Under the pieces are notes generated by a model. The model was not told where the DNA came from. It searched no databases and saw nothing but the letters and a program-made list of their open reading frames with translations. A program made the position numbers and the translations under genes. A stretch of 64,000 nt of DNA from DATFJZ01 sp034660495 (GTDB lineage Bacteria; Desulfobacterota; Desulfobacteria; Desulfobacterales; Desulfobacteraceae): NCBI GenBank assembly GCA_034660495.1, contig JAYEJJ010000221.1, positions 1 to 64,000 on the forward strand. The letters are read 5' to 3'. This document shows, in pieces, positions 17,985 through 26,567 of the stretch (within the stretch, counting starts at the first letter, position 1; each line of letters begins with the position of its first letter).

Positions 17985-19004
17985 ATGGCAGACCGGTATA
18001 TAGATTCTAAAAAAATGACAGGGCCTCAGAAATCCGCAGTTTTTCTTCTTTCCATGGGCGAGTCGTATGCGTCAGAAGTGTTTTCCATGATGAATGACAA
18101 TGAAATCAGGGATATTGCCTTTGAAATGTCCAATATAGATTTTATTACCCCGGATATGCTGGTTGCTGTGTCTTCAGATTTTATTGAAAAATTTGAAGGA
18201 GAAACCAAACTGGTTGTAGAGGGAGATTCCTTTTTTAAAAAGGTGATTGCCAACAGTCTTGACCAGGAAAAGGCCAATGCCATATTTGAGGATGTTGAAA
18301 ACAGAAAACGGGATATGCCCTTTGCCTGGAGCAAAAATGTGAATATTAACACCCTGGCCGGTTATGTGGAAGGGGAGCATCCCCAGACCATTGCCATGGT
18401 TCTGGCCCATATGCCCTCGGAAATTGCATCGGAGATTCTCATGGCTGTTCCTGATGACAAAAAAGGGGATATTGCACTGAGAATCGCAAAGCTTGGCCAG
18501 ATTTCAGATGATGTGGTCAGAGAGGTGGACAGGGCACTGAAATACGAGCTCAGCGGCGCTGTGGGACCCGGCGGCAAGGCGGGCGGGATTCAGGTGCTTG
18601 TGGATATTCTTAACGGGGTGGACAAGTCCACAGAAGATATCATAATGGAGCAGGTTGAAGAGGACGGCGCGGAAATGGCCAGTGATATCAGGAATATGAT
18701 GTTTGTATTTGAGGATATGTTATCTGTTGATGACCGGGCCATGAGGGAGATTCTTAAAAAGGTTGAAGGCCAGCAGCTCACCTATGCTCTTAAGACATCT
18801 TCGGATGAGATGAAGGAGAAGATTTTTTCCAATCTGTCCCAGAGGGCCGGCGAGATGCTCCAGGATGACCTTGACACCATGGGCCCGGTGCGGCTTGTAG
18901 AGGTGGAAGAAGCCCAGCAGGCCATTGTGCGCGCTGCCAAGGAGCTTGAAGCTGACGGTACCATTGCCCTGGGCGGCAAAGGAAAGGACGATGTGCTGGT
19001 ATAA
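17985..19004 (+). CDS. fliG: Flagellar motor switch protein FliG
   Basis: A 339-aa switch-complex protein that binds FliF by its N-terminus and contacts the stator by its C-terminus. The EHPQTIAMVLAHM motif of the middle domain (about residues 125-137) and the charged C-terminal helix region (SQRAGEMLQDDLDTMGPVRLVEVEEAQ) are present. Length is typical. The start codon is ATG after GAGGAGGAATA overlapping the fliF end. An ARM-repeat architecture is expected. Confidence 0.93.
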   Translation: MADRYIDSKKMTGPQKSAVFLLSMGESYASEVFSMMNDNEIRDIAFEMSNIDFITPDMLVAVSSDFIEKFEGETKLVVEGDSFFKKVIANSLDQEKANAIFEDVENRKRDMPFAWSKNVNINTLAGYVEGEHPQTIAMVLAHMPSEIASEILMAVPDDKKGDIALRIAKLGQISDDVVREVDRALKYELSGAVGPGGKAGGIQVLVDILNGVDKSTEDIIMEQVEEDGAEMASDIRNMMFVFEDMLSVDDRAMREILKKVEGQQLTYALKTSSDEMKEKIFSNLSQRAGEMLQDDLDTMGPVRLVEVEEAQQAIVRAAKELEADGTIALGGKGKDDVLV

Positions 19005-19314
19005 GGCAGGCCCCATTTTCGAGAAATCCGATATAACCCACATGATGCACAGCATCACAACAAACCCTGAAACTTGAATTTTGCCGCGTCTTGTTTCTTG
19101 TATCTTGTTTCAAGTTTCTTATAAACCCACATGTCCTGATGGACACAATGAAGCATGAAAGCCGTCTGCCGTCACTGGCTTAACACTTTCATATAAAAAT
19201 CTGATCATACTCGATTATCAATGTTCCTGATAGGCAACCGCTGGGGGGGCTTAATCGGTTCTTCCATAAAACTTGATAATCGAGTCATAGAGTATTGCAA
19301 ATTAAAGGTGATTC
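19005..19314. repeat. fliG-fliH intergenic repeats (families D, C and A)
   Basis: 19031-19122 is an inverted family D copy (CACATGATGCACAGCATCAC to CAAGTTTCTTATAAA). 19122-19196 is a family C unit (GGACACAATGAAGCATGAAAG to ACTTTCATATAAA). 19209-19285 is the best family A element. No sigma-54 or sigma-28 box is visible. The arrangement separates fliH from fliG by 310 bp, unlike the tight spacing usual for this pair. Confidence 0.7.
19209..19285 (+). repeat. Family A element, copy 3 (perfect 13-bp TIRs)
   Basis: ACTCGATTATCAA (19209-19221) and TTGATAATCGAGT (19273-19285) are perfect inverted repeats around a 51-bp core with TTCCTGATAGGCAACCGCTGG. This 77-bp copy is taken as the type element. 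It ends 30 bp upstream of fliH and lies in the direction of transcription, as do the other full copies. Confidence 0.75.
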
Positions 19315-20304
19315 ATGAAAGAAGATGATACATGGCAGCCCATGGATATTTCATCCCTTATTAATTATGAAGGAAATGAGAGGCATAAACTTGAAGACAG
19401 GACCCCTGATTATGAGCTGTTTAAAAAGCTGTATGAAGACAAGGGCCTGGATGATGACTCCCTTGATTCTTTCCGCCTCATGTATGAGGCCGAGAAAAGC
19501 TGTGGAACAGACGAAGCAGGGCCTTCCTTTTCCCCGCTTTTTTCAGAAGAAAAAAAAGAAAGATCTTCAAATGTCCCAGTAGAAAGTGAAACGCGCAGCT
19601 GTGATAATGTGCTCAAGGAAACAGAGAAGACAAAGAGCTCAGATCAAGAAAAAAAGAAACCAAACCAAGAGGATCAATGGTTTAACAAAGGGTTTAAACA
19701 GGGGTATGATCAGGGAAAAAAAGACGGGCTGGATCAGGGGCAGACCAGTGCTTTTGAAACGGCCAGACAGGAAGGCTACGACCAGGGAAAGGCAGCCGTG
19801 GAAAAAAAGGGTTTCGATCTGGGCTTTCAAAAGGGAGAAAATGCGGCCAGGGCTGAATGTGATGCCAAAAGTCTTGATATCATCAATTCTTTAGGGGATA
19901 TCTGTGATAAAATTGAGAACAGCTGGAAGGCATTTGTCCGGGGGTATGAAAACGAGATTATAGAATTAATTTGCAAAATTGCCGAAAAGGTTGTGTTTGC
20001 CAAGGTGGATATTGACCACACTCTGGTCAGGGAATCCATTCTTCATGCCCTGGACAAACTTCCCGAGCCCGAGGAGATTGTGCTTAATGTTTCCCCGGAA
20101 GATTATGAATATATTGAAATGATTAAAGAGGATTTTTTTGAAAAGGTGGATACCCTGTCCACTGTGTCTGTGGTGTCTAATCCTGGTATCAGCCGGGGTG
20201 GCTGCAGAATTGAGACATCAAAAGCTGAGGTGGAAACAGATATTGAATCAAGACTTGATGCGGTTGTTGAAAGAATTAAGGAAAAATGTCCCACTCGGGT
20301 GTAA
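19315..20304 (+). CDS. fliH: Flagellar assembly protein FliH
   Basis: A 329-aa cytosolic regulator of the FliI ATPase. The N-terminal third is acidic and low-complexity. Residues about 120-190 carry Gly/Gln-spaced repeats (FNKGFKQGYDQGKKDGLDQG, then GYDQGKAAVEKKGFDLGFQKGE), the GxxxG-type helix typical of FliH. The C-terminal domain (ELICKIAEKVVFAKVDIDHTLV; GISRGGCRIETSKAEVETDIE) matches FliH/YscL. It is longer than the usual 230-270 aa because of the acidic N-terminus. fliI follows after 13 bp. Confidence 0.88.
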   Translation: MKEDDTWQPMDISSLINYEGNERHKLEDRTPDYELFKKLYEDKGLDDDSLDSFRLMYEAEKSCGTDEAGPSFSPLFSEEKKERSSNVPVESETRSCDNVLKETEKTKSSDQEKKKPNQEDQWFNKGFKQGYDQGKKDGLDQGQTSAFETARQEGYDQGKAAVEKKGFDLGFQKGENAARAECDAKSLDIINSLGDICDKIENSWKAFVRGYENEIIELICKIAEKVVFAKVDIDHTLVRESILHALDKLPEPEEIVLNVSPEDYEYIEMIKEDFFEKVDTLSTVSVVSNPGISRGGCRIETSKAEVETDIESRLDAVVERIKEKCPTRV

Positions 20305-20317
20305 AGGCAGGTAACTC

Positions 20318-21667
20318 ATGGAAACAAAAAGTGATGTCAACTGGGACACCTATTTCAAAGCAGTGGATACCTGCGATAATGTCAGGCCCCAGGGAAGAAT
20401 CTCTAAGGTTGTGGGCCTTGTGGCCGAGGGTGACGGACTTGGACTGGGGATTGGAAGCCTTTGTTCCATAAGAAATGACTATAATGAGGATATCAGAGCT
20501 GAGGTCATCGGGTTCAAGGATGAAAAAGTGGTGGTCATGCCCTACGGCAGTATCCGGGGAATCAGCCCGGGCAGTAAAATCATCCCCCTGGCGGATATGC
20601 CTGAAGCCCCGGTGGGCAACAGTTTTCTCGGGCGAGTTCTGGATGGTATGGGTGAGCCCCTGGATGGCAAAGGTCCTGTTCTGGCGGATAAGAATTATCC
20701 CCTTTATGGAAAACCAATTAATCCCATGGAAAGAAAGACAATACGCGATCCCATGGATGTGGGGATCAATGCCATCAATACAATGATTACCCTGGGAAGG
20801 GGGCAGCGGGTCGCCATTATGGCAGGGTCAGGTGTGGGAAAAAGTGTGTTAATGGGAATGATGACCCGGCATTCCGCTGCCGATGTGATTGTCATCGGTC
20901 TCATTGGAGAAAGGGGAAGGGAAGTCAAGGATTTTGTCTATGAGACCCTGGGAGAGAAAGGCATGAAGCGTGCGGTGGTGGTTGCGGCAACTTCGGATTC
21001 TCCTCCCCTTGTAAGGATAAGGGGGGCCTATCTGGCTACCACCATTGCTGAATATTTCAGAGACCAGGGGAAAAATGTTATTTTAATGATTGATTCCATT
21101 ACCCGTTTTGCCATGTCTTCCAGGGATGTGGGGCTGGCAGCGGGAGAGCCGCCCACATCAAGGGGGTATACCCCTTCTTTTTTTGTTCAGATTCCGGTTC
21201 TTCTTGAACGGGCCGGTGCTGTTGAAAACAGCGGATCCATTACAGGGATTTATACGGTTCTGGTGGAAGGAGATGATTTAAATGATCCAGTGGGAGATAC
21301 GGTTCGTTCCATAGTTGATGGTCATATTGTGCTTTCCCGGGATCTTGCCAATAAAGGCCATTATCCGGCCATAGATGTGCTTGCCAGTGTATCACGGGTG
21401 ATGCGGGATGTGGCAGACCCGGATCATGTCAATCTTCGGGGCAGGGCCGTTGATATTATTGCGGAATACAGAAATGCTGAGGATATGATATCCATCGGGG
21501 CCTATGTGGATGGATCAAATCCAAAAATAGATCAGGCAAAACAGCTCATGCCCCGGATTGATTCATTCCTGCGCCAGGACATGGATCTGAAAGGTGAACT
21601 TAAACAAGGTGTTTCAAACCTGTCAAAAATTTTAAACGTGAAAACAGATATCCGGAAAAAGAGATGA
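20318..21667 (+). CDS. fliI: Flagellum-specific ATPase FliI
   Basis: A 449-aa F1-like ATPase of the export apparatus. Walker A is in MAGSGVGKSVLMGM, Walker B in VILMIDSITRFA, and the conserved ERGREVKDFVYE and PPTSRGYTPSFF segments are present. Length is typical. It overlaps fliJ by 4 bp and follows fliH, so fliH-I-J is one translation-coupled unit. It is expected to form a hexamer beneath FlhA. Confidence 0.94.
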   Translation: METKSDVNWDTYFKAVDTCDNVRPQGRISKVVGLVAEGDGLGLGIGSLCSIRNDYNEDIRAEVIGFKDEKVVVMPYGSIRGISPGSKIIPLADMPEAPVGNSFLGRVLDGMGEPLDGKGPVLADKNYPLYGKPINPMERKTIRDPMDVGINAINTMITLGRGQRVAIMAGSGVGKSVLMGMMTRHSAADVIVIGLIGERGREVKDFVYETLGEKGMKRAVVVAATSDSPPLVRIRGAYLATTIAEYFRDQGKNVILMIDSITRFAMSSRDVGLAAGEPPTSRGYTPSFFVQIPVLLERAGAVENSGSITGIYTVLVEGDDLNDPVGDTVRSIVDGHIVLSRDLANKGHYPAIDVLASVSRVMRDVADPDHVNLRGRAVDIIAEYRNAEDMISIGAYVDGSNPKIDQAKQLMPRIDSFLRQDMDLKGELKQGVSNLSKILNVKTDIRKKR

Positions 21668-22119
21668 AAAAATTTATTTTCAGGCTTGAATCTCTTTTGA
21701 TATACAGAAATCATCTGGAATATATTGCCAGACAGGAAATGGCAGAGGCATACAGGCAGGTCAAGGCATTAGAAGAAAGCATTTTCAGGCTGAAAGAGGA
21801 ATTCTCTGCTGCTGCCCAGCAGCTGGACACCGCCTCTGCAAGGGGTATAACCGCCAGAATGTTTAAAGAGTATACCGATTATTTAAATGCAGTGGAAAGG
21901 GATATTGCAGCTGAAACGGATAGAAAAAAAACACTTGAAAAAGCGCTTTGGAAAAGTCAGGACAGGCTCAGGGAAAAAAGCGTGGACAGAAAAGCCATTG
22001 AACGATTGAAGGAAAAGCAGAAAAAGCAGTATGTTGATGAATTTTTAAAAGTGGAACAAAAAAGTCTTGATGAGGTCATGGCCCTGAAAAAAGCAAGGGA
22101 GATAAACAATGAGTCTTAA
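21664..22119 (+). CDS. fliJ: Flagellar export chaperone FliJ
   Basis: A 151-aa coiled-coil protein that would sit in the FliI hexamer and engage FlhA. Opening FRLESLLIYRNHLEYIARQEMAEA is the usual FliJ pattern, followed by continuous charged heptads. The gene overlaps fliI by 4 bp and the next gene by 11 bp. Assignment rests on pattern and position since FliJ diverges quickly. Confidence 0.85.
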   Translation: MKKFIFRLESLLIYRNHLEYIARQEMAEAYRQVKALEESIFRLKEEFSAAAQQLDTASARGITARMFKEYTDYLNAVERDIAAETDRKKTLEKALWKSQDRLREKSVDRKAIERLKEKQKKQYVDEFLKVEQKSLDEVMALKKAREINNES

Positions 22120-22741
22120 AACGGGCCCACGGGCACAAAACAGGCGTATCCGCTACAGGATGTCCCAGTTGACAGTGTTTTTTTTATTTTTTACACTAGT
22201 TGTTCCCCCTTTTTTGACTTGTTCTTGTTTGGGCATTGACAGGGCTGTTGCAGATGACAGCGAAAAAACACAGGTTGATGATTTGTCTCCCTGCCCGCCC
22301 TGTCCCCCCTGTCCAGATCCGGCAAAGGTGGTGATTCAAGGGCTTAAGGAAAAAAAGGCAATGCTTGCAGAAGAGGAAAAGCGCATTGACCAGGAAAAAA
22401 AAATGCTGGAGGATTTTAAGGAAGAGATTGATTTAAAGCTTGAAAAGCTGACTGAACTCAAAAATCAGATAGAAGCGGATTTTGAAGCCTTGAACAAAAA
22501 GAAAACAGAACAGGAAAAAAAACAGGAAGCTGTGTTTGAAGCCAGGCTTCAAAGACTTGTAAAGATGTATTCAGGAATGAAACCCAAAAATGCCGCTAAA
22601 ATTGTAAATAAAATGGATCTTGAAGTGGCAGCTCAGATATTTTTCCGCATGCGGGAAACCTCGGCTGCTGAGATCCTTGCCAATGTTGAAAGTGAAAAAG
22701 CCGCTAAAATAAGCGAACGTATAGCCTATAAAAAGAAATAG
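22109..22741 (+). CDS. MotE-like flagellar protein with MgtE-N-type C-terminus
   Basis: A 210-aa protein with an N-terminal hydrophobic segment (residues 18-42), a proline/cysteine stretch CPPCPPCPDP near residue 64, a long coiled coil (75-145) and a C-terminal MgtE-N-like unit (MKPKNAAKIVNKMDLEVAAQIFFRMRETSAAEIL). MotE proteins help stator and motor assembly in the periplasm. Position after fliJ is the usual one. The three clustered cysteines could be redox active or metal-binding, which is inference. Confidence 0.75.
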   Translation: MSLKTGPRAQNRRIRYRMSQLTVFFLFFTLVVPPFLTCSCLGIDRAVADDSEKTQVDDLSPCPPCPPCPDPAKVVIQGLKEKKAMLAEEEKRIDQEKKMLEDFKEEIDLKLEKLTELKNQIEADFEALNKKKTEQEKKQEAVFEARLQRLVKMYSGMKPKNAAKIVNKMDLEVAAQIFFRMRETSAAEILANVESEKAAKISERIAYKKK

Positions 22742-23072
22742 CCCTGTACTGCATGCTGTAATCCCTCCTCTCTTTTTTTGTGGCAGTTTTTTCCCCTTTA
22801 TCATTTTGTAACCGGGAAATAAATTCACCCGTAAGTCAGGTTTTAACTTAGATTTTATTTTTTATTTTTTAATAATAAATTGAAATAACTGACTTTATCA
22901 GGTGATATGTGCTGCTGGCACAATCATTGCAAAAATTTTAATCAACCGTGAAACCAACCGTGTTAAATCCTGATACTCGATGGTCAGGTGTTTATTTCTG
23001 ATCTATGAGAGAACAGAGGGTAAAATCAGGAAAAGGTGAGCCCTCAAGGTAAAATTTTATACAGGTGATGCA
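22742..23072. other. Intergenic region before fliK
   Basis: The only recognised feature is the sigma-54 promoter at 22916-22931. 22850-22890 is AT-rich. TGATACTCGATGG at about 22970 has partial likeness to a family A end, too short to call. The untranslated leader from the promoter to fliK would be about 130 bp. Confidence 0.5.
22916..22931 (+). promoter_or_regulatory. Sigma-54 promoter before fliK
   Basis: TGGCAC-N5-TTGCA, a full match to the -24/-12 consensus. It probably drives the hook module fliK-flgD-flgE. Confidence 0.75.
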
Positions 23073-25361
23073 ATGATCTTAAATTTTCTTGACCTTCAAA
23101 CTTCTTTAATATCCCCGGATCTAAAGGGAAATGAAGCCATATCGGGCCAGGGTGCTGTACAGGGGTCTTTTGGTGGTGAGACTTTTTTTGCTTCACATCT
23201 CCAAAAAGAGATGGCAAACGAAATTGCTTCAGGCAATGTTGAAAATGGTTTGACACGGATTAAAAATACTCAAAAAGATAAGATATCGGTTGACGAGGTC
23301 CTTGAGAGGCTGAACAGCAGCGTTAAGGGATCATCCGGTGAGGACGAGCTCCTTGAGATGCTGAAGGGCAGGGTTAAGGGATCATCCGGTGAGGACGAGC
23401 TCCTTGAGATGCTGAAGGGCAGGGTTAAGGGATCATCCGGTGAGGACGNNNNNNNNNNNNNNNNNNNNNNNNNNNNNNNNNNNNNNNNNNNNNNNNNNNN
23501 NNNNNNNNNNNNNNNNNNNNNNNNNNNNNNNNNNNNNNNNNNNNNNNNGGACGAGCTCCTTGAGATGCTGAAGGGCAGGGTTAAGGGATCATCCGGTGAG
23601 GACGAGCTCCTTGAGATGCTGAAGGGCAGGGTTAAGGGATCATCCGGTGAGGACGAGCTCCTTGAGATGCTGAAGCCCAGCAGCAAAGACACATCTCCTT
23701 TGGAAGATCTGCTGCAGGAATTTGTCAGCAACCAGGAAGACGCTTTACAACTTGACAAATCACTGGCCAGATTTTTTTCTTTTTTTATCCAGAACCTTGA
23801 ACATGCAGAGGAACAGGATTTCCTCGATCAATTCAAAAATTGTCTTGAAATCCTGGGCGTTGATATTGAAGACATTTCTGTGGATGAACAAGGGCTTGAT
23901 ATTTTAAAGCATTTACTTGTCAAAGCCGGATTTCCGGAAAAGGAAATTTCAGATCTTTTTGAAGAGCTGCAGCTTGAATCAGAGGACAGTTTTGTTGCGC
24001 TTTCCGATCTGATGACGGAACTTTCAAAAATAGAAATACCACAAAGTGTTAAAGACGAAGCCATCTTTTTACCTGTTTCAAGTCTTCCTTTTATCGAAAC
24101 CATACTTACGGCCCTTAATGTGCCTGCAGATGTCTCAAATCAGATTATAACACCAGCTGCCCGAAAAAGAGAAGGGATAGATCTCAACACCCTGATTACA
24201 GGGCTTCAAAACCTTCAAAAACAGGCTTTTTTAACAGGTACAGATTTCAGGACAGCATCTGAACAAAAAGGCGTAAAAGGTCTTTTAACCCGTCTTGGAC
24301 TTGATATATCAGGCTCAGAACAAAAGGAGCTGACTCTGGAGGAATTTACTGCCGCCCTTGAAAATCTGAGAAAGGACTTTAAACAGTCCCGTGAAGAACA
24401 AGCTTTGACCAGTAAAGAACAGCCTTTGACCAGTGAAATCACCAGCGTGTCCGGGAAATCCAAAACAGAACTTTTTACTGCGTTTTTGTTCAGCCTGAAT
24501 AAAAATGACGCTGCAGGAACCAGCGATAAAACAGATGTGTTACCTGTCGGAGAAGGAAAGACCCCGGCGGAAACGGCAACTTTTGAGCTTCAGAGGATGT
24601 CCCGTGAAAATCAGAATAGGATTTCAGATTTATTTGCAGACCAGAATGATCTGAAAATCAATGAAAAGAATTTTTTAAATCAGGAAAACAGCTCAAAAAA
24701 GGAAATTGAGCTGTTGCTGAGCCGGCTTGGTATTTCAGAAAAGGGCGGTCAAAAAGGGAATCCTTCTGGTTTGCAGGGAAAGGAGGGAGATGCTTATCTG
24801 TCAGGAAACCATAAAAAAGCAGATATAAAAAGCCTTGATGCAGGCCAGTTGGCAGGCGGCAGTTCCAATGAGTCTGATTTAAGCCAGGGCGGATCGAAAA
24901 TTTTAAAGGGCAGGTCTGCGCCAAAACCATTGCCTGCCTACGTGACAAACCAGGTGGAAAAAAATTTGGCCAGGGCAGTGGACCGGGGGGACAGTGAACT
25001 GAAACTTCAGCTCAAGCCCCCGGAACTGGGAAGGATTATTGTAAAAATTGAAAATCTCGGGGACAGTCTCAAAGTTAATATTATAACGGAAAATCATGCG
25101 GCAAAGGATATCCTTGTGTCCCATGCCAATGAGCTGAAAACAAATCTTTCCGGCAGCGGTGTGGATCTGAAAAGTTTTGAGGTGGAAATGGGAAGCGATT
25201 TTAAACAGTCCATGGCCGATGCCAGGCAGCAGTCCGGACATTCCGGCTCCGGCAGGGGGAAAAAAAGAGGAATTGATTTAATCAATGAAACCGAAACTAA
25301 AGCGTCAATCAATATACAGGAAGATAAAAATCAGGATGGACAGCTTCATTATGTGGCCTGA
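23073..25361 (+). CDS. fliK: Hook-length control protein FliK with tandem repeats
   Basis: About 762 aa as drawn, against 400-600 usual. FliK is the secreted molecular ruler that sets hook length and switches export specificity. The C-terminal domain has the Flg_hook signature LQLKPPELGRIIVKIENLG. Residues about 74-210 are 17-residue repeats (unit DELLEMLKGRVKGSSGE, 51 bp). Five full units and one partial are visible around a 100-N gap, so true length is unknown. The reading frame is open on both sides of the gap. The start ATG at 23073 follows GGTGATGCA. It heads the hook operon. Confidence 0.88.
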   Translation: MILNFLDLQTSLISPDLKGNEAISGQGAVQGSFGGETFFASHLQKEMANEIASGNVENGLTRIKNTQKDKISVDEVLERLNSSVKGSSGEDELLEMLKGRVKGSSGEDELLEMLKGRVKGSSGEDXXXXXXXXXXXXXXXXXXXXXXXXXXXXXXXXXXDELLEMLKGRVKGSSGEDELLEMLKGRVKGSSGEDELLEMLKPSSKDTSPLEDLLQEFVSNQEDALQLDKSLARFFSFFIQNLEHAEEQDFLDQFKNCLEILGVDIEDISVDEQGLDILKHLLVKAGFPEKEISDLFEELQLESEDSFVALSDLMTELSKIEIPQSVKDEAIFLPVSSLPFIETILTALNVPADVSNQIITPAARKREGIDLNTLITGLQNLQKQAFLTGTDFRTASEQKGVKGLLTRLGLDISGSEQKELTLEEFTAALENLRKDFKQSREEQALTSKEQPLTSEITSVSGKSKTELFTAFLFSLNKNDAAGTSDKTDVLPVGEGKTPAETATFELQRMSRENQNRISDLFADQNDLKINEKNFLNQENSSKKEIELLLSRLGISEKGGQKGNPSGLQGKEGDAYLSGNHKKADIKSLDAGQLAGGSSNESDLSQGGSKILKGRSAPKPLPAYVTNQVEKNLARAVDRGDSELKLQLKPPELGRIIVKIENLGDSLKVNIITENHAAKDILVSHANELKTNLSGSGVDLKSFEVEMGSDFKQSMADARQQSGHSGSGRGKKRGIDLINETETKASINIQEDKNQDGQLHYVA
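23292..23674 (+). repeat. 51-bp tandem repeat array inside fliK
   Basis: Units of 51 bp (17 codons) begin GACGAGCTCCTTGAGATGCTG. The first unit (23292-23342) and the last partial unit are diverged. The inner units are nearly identical at DNA level, which implies recent expansion. The array contains the assembly gap. Confidence 0.9.
23449..23548. other. Assembly gap (100 N)
   Basis: Exactly 100 N, the usual placeholder for unknown size. It lies inside the fliK 51-bp array. To keep the repeat register the missing length should be 51k minus 5 (46, 97, 148 and so on). The drawn 100 keeps the reading frame but is 3 bp off the repeat period. Confidence 0.95.
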
Positions 25362-25411
25362 TCCCTCGGGTCCCATGGAGACAGAAACTGGTTTATAAAC
25401 GGAGGTTGGAT

Positions 25412-26515
25412 ATGACCATACAGGCATCAGGAAACAGCAGCCTTGAGGCATTGAGCAGTTCCTACCAGGCAAGGAAAACCGAAGAAAAAGAAGACACCTT
25501 AGGCCGGCAGGATTTTCTGACCATGCTGGTTACCCAGCTGGAGCATCAGGACCCGTTAAATCCCATGGAAGGGTCTGATTTTTCAGCCCAGCTGGCCCAG
25601 TTTTCCTCCCTGGAACAGCTGATGAATCTCAATAAAACTATGGAAACAATGGCATCCGCGTTTCAGTCCGGCAGTTCTGAATCGGATTTAGGGTCAATGA
25701 TCGGCAGAGAGGTAACAGGTGAGGTGGATGCCGTTGAAGTGGCGGACGGAGAGTTTTTTGGAGGGGATTACACCATTTCAGAACCCGGTGATGTTATGGT
25801 TCAGATTTCAGATGCCAGCGGCAACGTGATCCGCTCTCTGTTTCCGGGACAGAAAAGTGCGGGCAGCTACAATATCAACTGGGACGGCACAGACAACAAC
25901 GGCAATACTGTGGCGGACGGGTCATACAAATACAGCATCCTGGTGAACTCAGGCTATGGATACACTGAAATGCCGACCACTGTAATCGGCAAAGTTGACA
26001 GTATTGTTTATAATGAGGGGAAAGCCTATCTCCAGGTGAACGGCACCCTGGTTGATCCGGATTCCCTTGTACAGGTCGGGGGATATGGTGAAACAGAAGA
26101 AAAAGCGTCCTCCATAACAGATTACCTTGGAAAAAATATTACATCAACCCAGTCCATCGCCGGGATTAAAGGGGGCGTTGTTTCAGGAGACACATGCACC
26201 TTTGAACTTGAAGCCAGTGAGGATATTATTCTGTCCGTATTTAACCAGGCCGGAGAGGAGATCAGAAGTATTCCTGTACTGGCTGATGAAACATCACAGG
26301 GAAGTAATTCTGTTAAATGGGACGGCACAGACAACTCGGGAAATATTGCTGAGGACGGGCTGTATCTCTATTCCGTTTCCAGTGCATCGGGAAACATAGA
26401 AACCCTGGCATCGGGTGAAGTATCCGGTATAGAGTATGTGAACGGGGAAAAATACCTGGTGCTGAAGGAAAGCAATCTTTTAACAGGTCTTTCATCTGTA
26501 ACCAGTGTAAATTAA
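25412..26515 (+). CDS. flgD: Hook cap protein FlgD with a doubled C-terminal domain
   Basis: About 367 aa against roughly 220-240 usual. FlgD forms the scaffold cap on which FlgE polymerises. The N-terminal capping region is clear (DFLTMLVTQLEHQDPLNPMEGSDFSAQLAQFS). Two copies of the FlgD beta-domain follow: INWDGTDNNGNTVADGSYKY near residue 160 and VKWDGTDNSGNIAEDGLYLY near 310. ATG 25412 was chosen over TTG 25406 because GGAGG lies 6 bp before the ATG. The extra domain may enlarge the cap for the oversized hook protein. Confidence 0.9.
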   Translation: MTIQASGNSSLEALSSSYQARKTEEKEDTLGRQDFLTMLVTQLEHQDPLNPMEGSDFSAQLAQFSSLEQLMNLNKTMETMASAFQSGSSESDLGSMIGREVTGEVDAVEVADGEFFGGDYTISEPGDVMVQISDASGNVIRSLFPGQKSAGSYNINWDGTDNNGNTVADGSYKYSILVNSGYGYTEMPTTVIGKVDSIVYNEGKAYLQVNGTLVDPDSLVQVGGYGETEEKASSITDYLGKNITSTQSIAGIKGGVVSGDTCTFELEASEDIILSVFNQAGEEIRSIPVLADETSQGSNSVKWDGTDNSGNIAEDGLYLYSVSSASGNIETLASGEVSGIEYVNGEKYLVLKESNLLTGLSSVTSVN

Positions 26516-26567
26516 TTATTATACCCTGGAAACCAGGGGGCTCAATAAAAATAAGGGGGAGTTTGCT

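Noticed and set aside
23270..23758. Antisense open frame with Ser-rich repeats across fliK
   Set aside because: It is a shadow of the 51-bp array on the opposite strand and includes the N gap.
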